Assembly: GCF_910593845.1 (NCBI RefSeq)
Contig: NZ_CAJVAS010000032.1
Coordinates: forward strand, 1-64,000
From: Paenibacillus solanacearum
GTDB taxonomy: Bacteria > Bacillota > Bacilli > Paenibacillales > NBRC-103111
Direction: 5' to 3'
Length of the DNA stretch: 64,000 nucleotides
Shown here: positions 63,229 to 64,000 of the stretch, in pieces
How positions within the stretch are numbered: position 1 is the stretch's first letter
Layout: every line of letters starts with the position of its first letter
The notes under the pieces: generated by a model
Told to the model about the DNA's origin: nothing
What the model saw: only the letters and a program-made list of their open reading frames with translations
Databases searched by the model: none
Made by a program: the position numbers and the translations under genes

Positions 63229-64000
63229 TTGTCCGCTTTTGCCAAAAAACAAAAGTATGCTGTACTTTCTACCCTTCTGCTTGGCATCACGCTCATCATC
63301 CCGGTTGCAGGAGCTCAAGTTTACGGCGGGAATCAAGCCGTCAAAGCGTCGAAAACCGGCTTCGTTGTCGCTCGCGGCGTCGAGCATGAAACAAAGACAG
63401 TCCGGTTCGAAACGATGTTCCGGTTCTCCGAATCGCCGGATCCTGTCAAAGCCATTCGCGGCAAAGGCGGAGCGGAAGAAGGCAGCGCCGTAACCAACCG
63501 GATTTTCGAGTTGAAGTTTGACGCTTCCGATCCGCAGACGAGGCTGGAAATCGTGTCGGCCGCGCCCCATGTGGCCGGCAAAGACACCGTCTCGCACATC
63601 GCCAAAGCCAACGACCGCGCGGGACACCGTGTACTCGCCGCATTGAACGCCGACTTTTTCCACGTCGCGACCGGCGTCCCGCTCGGCTTGCAAATCACCG
63701 GCGGGGAAATCGTCACATCCCCCGGCCCCAAGACGGATACGTTTCTGGCCGTAAATAAGGACGGTTCGTTCACGCTCGGCAAAAGCATTGCGATCAGCCT
63801 CGTCCTGTCGGCCGAGAACGGGCAGCAGCTCACGCTCAACGGCATCAACAAAATTCGTGCGAAAACGTTGACCAACCACAGCTTTCTACTGACGGACCGG
63901 TTCGGCGGCTCCACCTTATCGGAAGGGAATGGGATCGAGGTCATCATCGCGCCTTCGACGCCGAATGCCAAACTAGCCCCGGGCCAACCCGTCAGCGGCG
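63229..64000 (+). CDS. Phosphodiester glycosidase (NAGPA-domain) protein, cut by the window end
   Basis: The first 257 codons of a secreted protein. TTG start after AAAGGGTG. A signal peptide (K-K-Q-K-Y-A-V-L-S-T-L-L-L-G-I-T) is followed by an N-terminal domain and the NAGPA/DUF2233 motif A-L-N-A-D-F-F-H-V-A-T-G-V-P-L-G at about 140-155. These enzymes release N-acetylglucosamine or act on exopolysaccharide and wall phosphodiesters. The stop lies beyond the window. Confidence 0.85.
   Translation, partial: MSAFAKKQKYAVLSTLLLGITLIIPVAGAQVYGGNQAVKASKTGFVVARGVEHETKTVRFETMFRFSESPDPVKAIRGKGGAEEGSAVTNRIFELKFDASDPQTRLEIVSAAPHVAGKDTVSHIAKANDRAGHRVLAALNADFFHVATGVPLGLQITGGEIVTSPGPKTDTFLAVNKDGSFTLGKSIAISLVLSAENGQQLTLNGINKIRAKTLTNHSFLLTDRFGGSTLSEGNGIEVIIAPSTPNAKLAPGQPVSG

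Overview
The window looks like chromosomal DNA of a Gram-positive, Paenibacillus-type Bacillota (Paenibacillaceae). The evidence is good AGGAGG-like ribosome sites, frequent TTG and GTG starts, a T-box-controlled seryl-tRNA synthetase, lipoprotein sugar-binding proteins with LplB/LplC-type permeases, a membrane-bound AraC sensor-regulator, and a yclNOPQ siderophore operon. There are no rRNA, tRNA, CRISPR or prophage genes and no intact insertion sequence.

Layout. 0.4-6.1 kb holds an acetyltransferase, an ABC exporter, an MFS exporter and a T-box-regulated serS. 6.1-10.3 kb is a four-gene UgpBCAE-like carbohydrate/polyol ABC operon. 11.4-17.5 kb is an iron module: a Btr-like AraC regulator with a fused binding-protein domain, a nitroreductase, and yclN-yclO-yclP-yclQ, with two Fur boxes lying in promoters. 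17.7-21 kb has a kinase-fold phosphotransferase and a divergent yeiH/LysR pair. 21.2-38.0 kb is the most unusual part: ten tightly packed genes in two divergent units. 38-42.6 kb has an NlpC/P60 lipoprotein, a rhomboid protease, a polysaccharide lyase broken by one in-frame stop, and an Rpn-type nuclease. 42.6-53.4 kb has a DHA2 exporter and a sugar-uptake/oxidation unit (two permeases, a binding protein, three Gfo/Idh/MocA dehydrogenases) with a divergent AraC sensor. 53.5-58 kb has a small membrane protein, a two-component system and a duplicated ribbon-helix-helix-like protein. 58-64 kb has an orphan binding protein with three LacI-type operators, its LacI regulator, an AraC regulator, another dehydrogenase and the start of a phosphodiester glycosidase.

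The 21-38 kb locus. The leftward unit encodes, in order, a secreted/membrane vWA protein, a tubulin-like GTPase with an intact G-G-T-G-S-G loop, an 803-residue protein that aligns with the tubulin-like protein but has lost both nucleotide-binding loops, a second membrane vWA protein, a small beta-rich protein, a zinc-ribbon GTPase of the DO-GTPase2 type, and a GAP1-type protein with one membrane span and two external Ig-like repeats. The rightward unit encodes three membrane proteins. I read it as one membrane-spanning, GTP-driven machine with cytoskeletal character. Related GTPase/GAP1 sets have been predicted to be conflict systems, but the function here is unknown.
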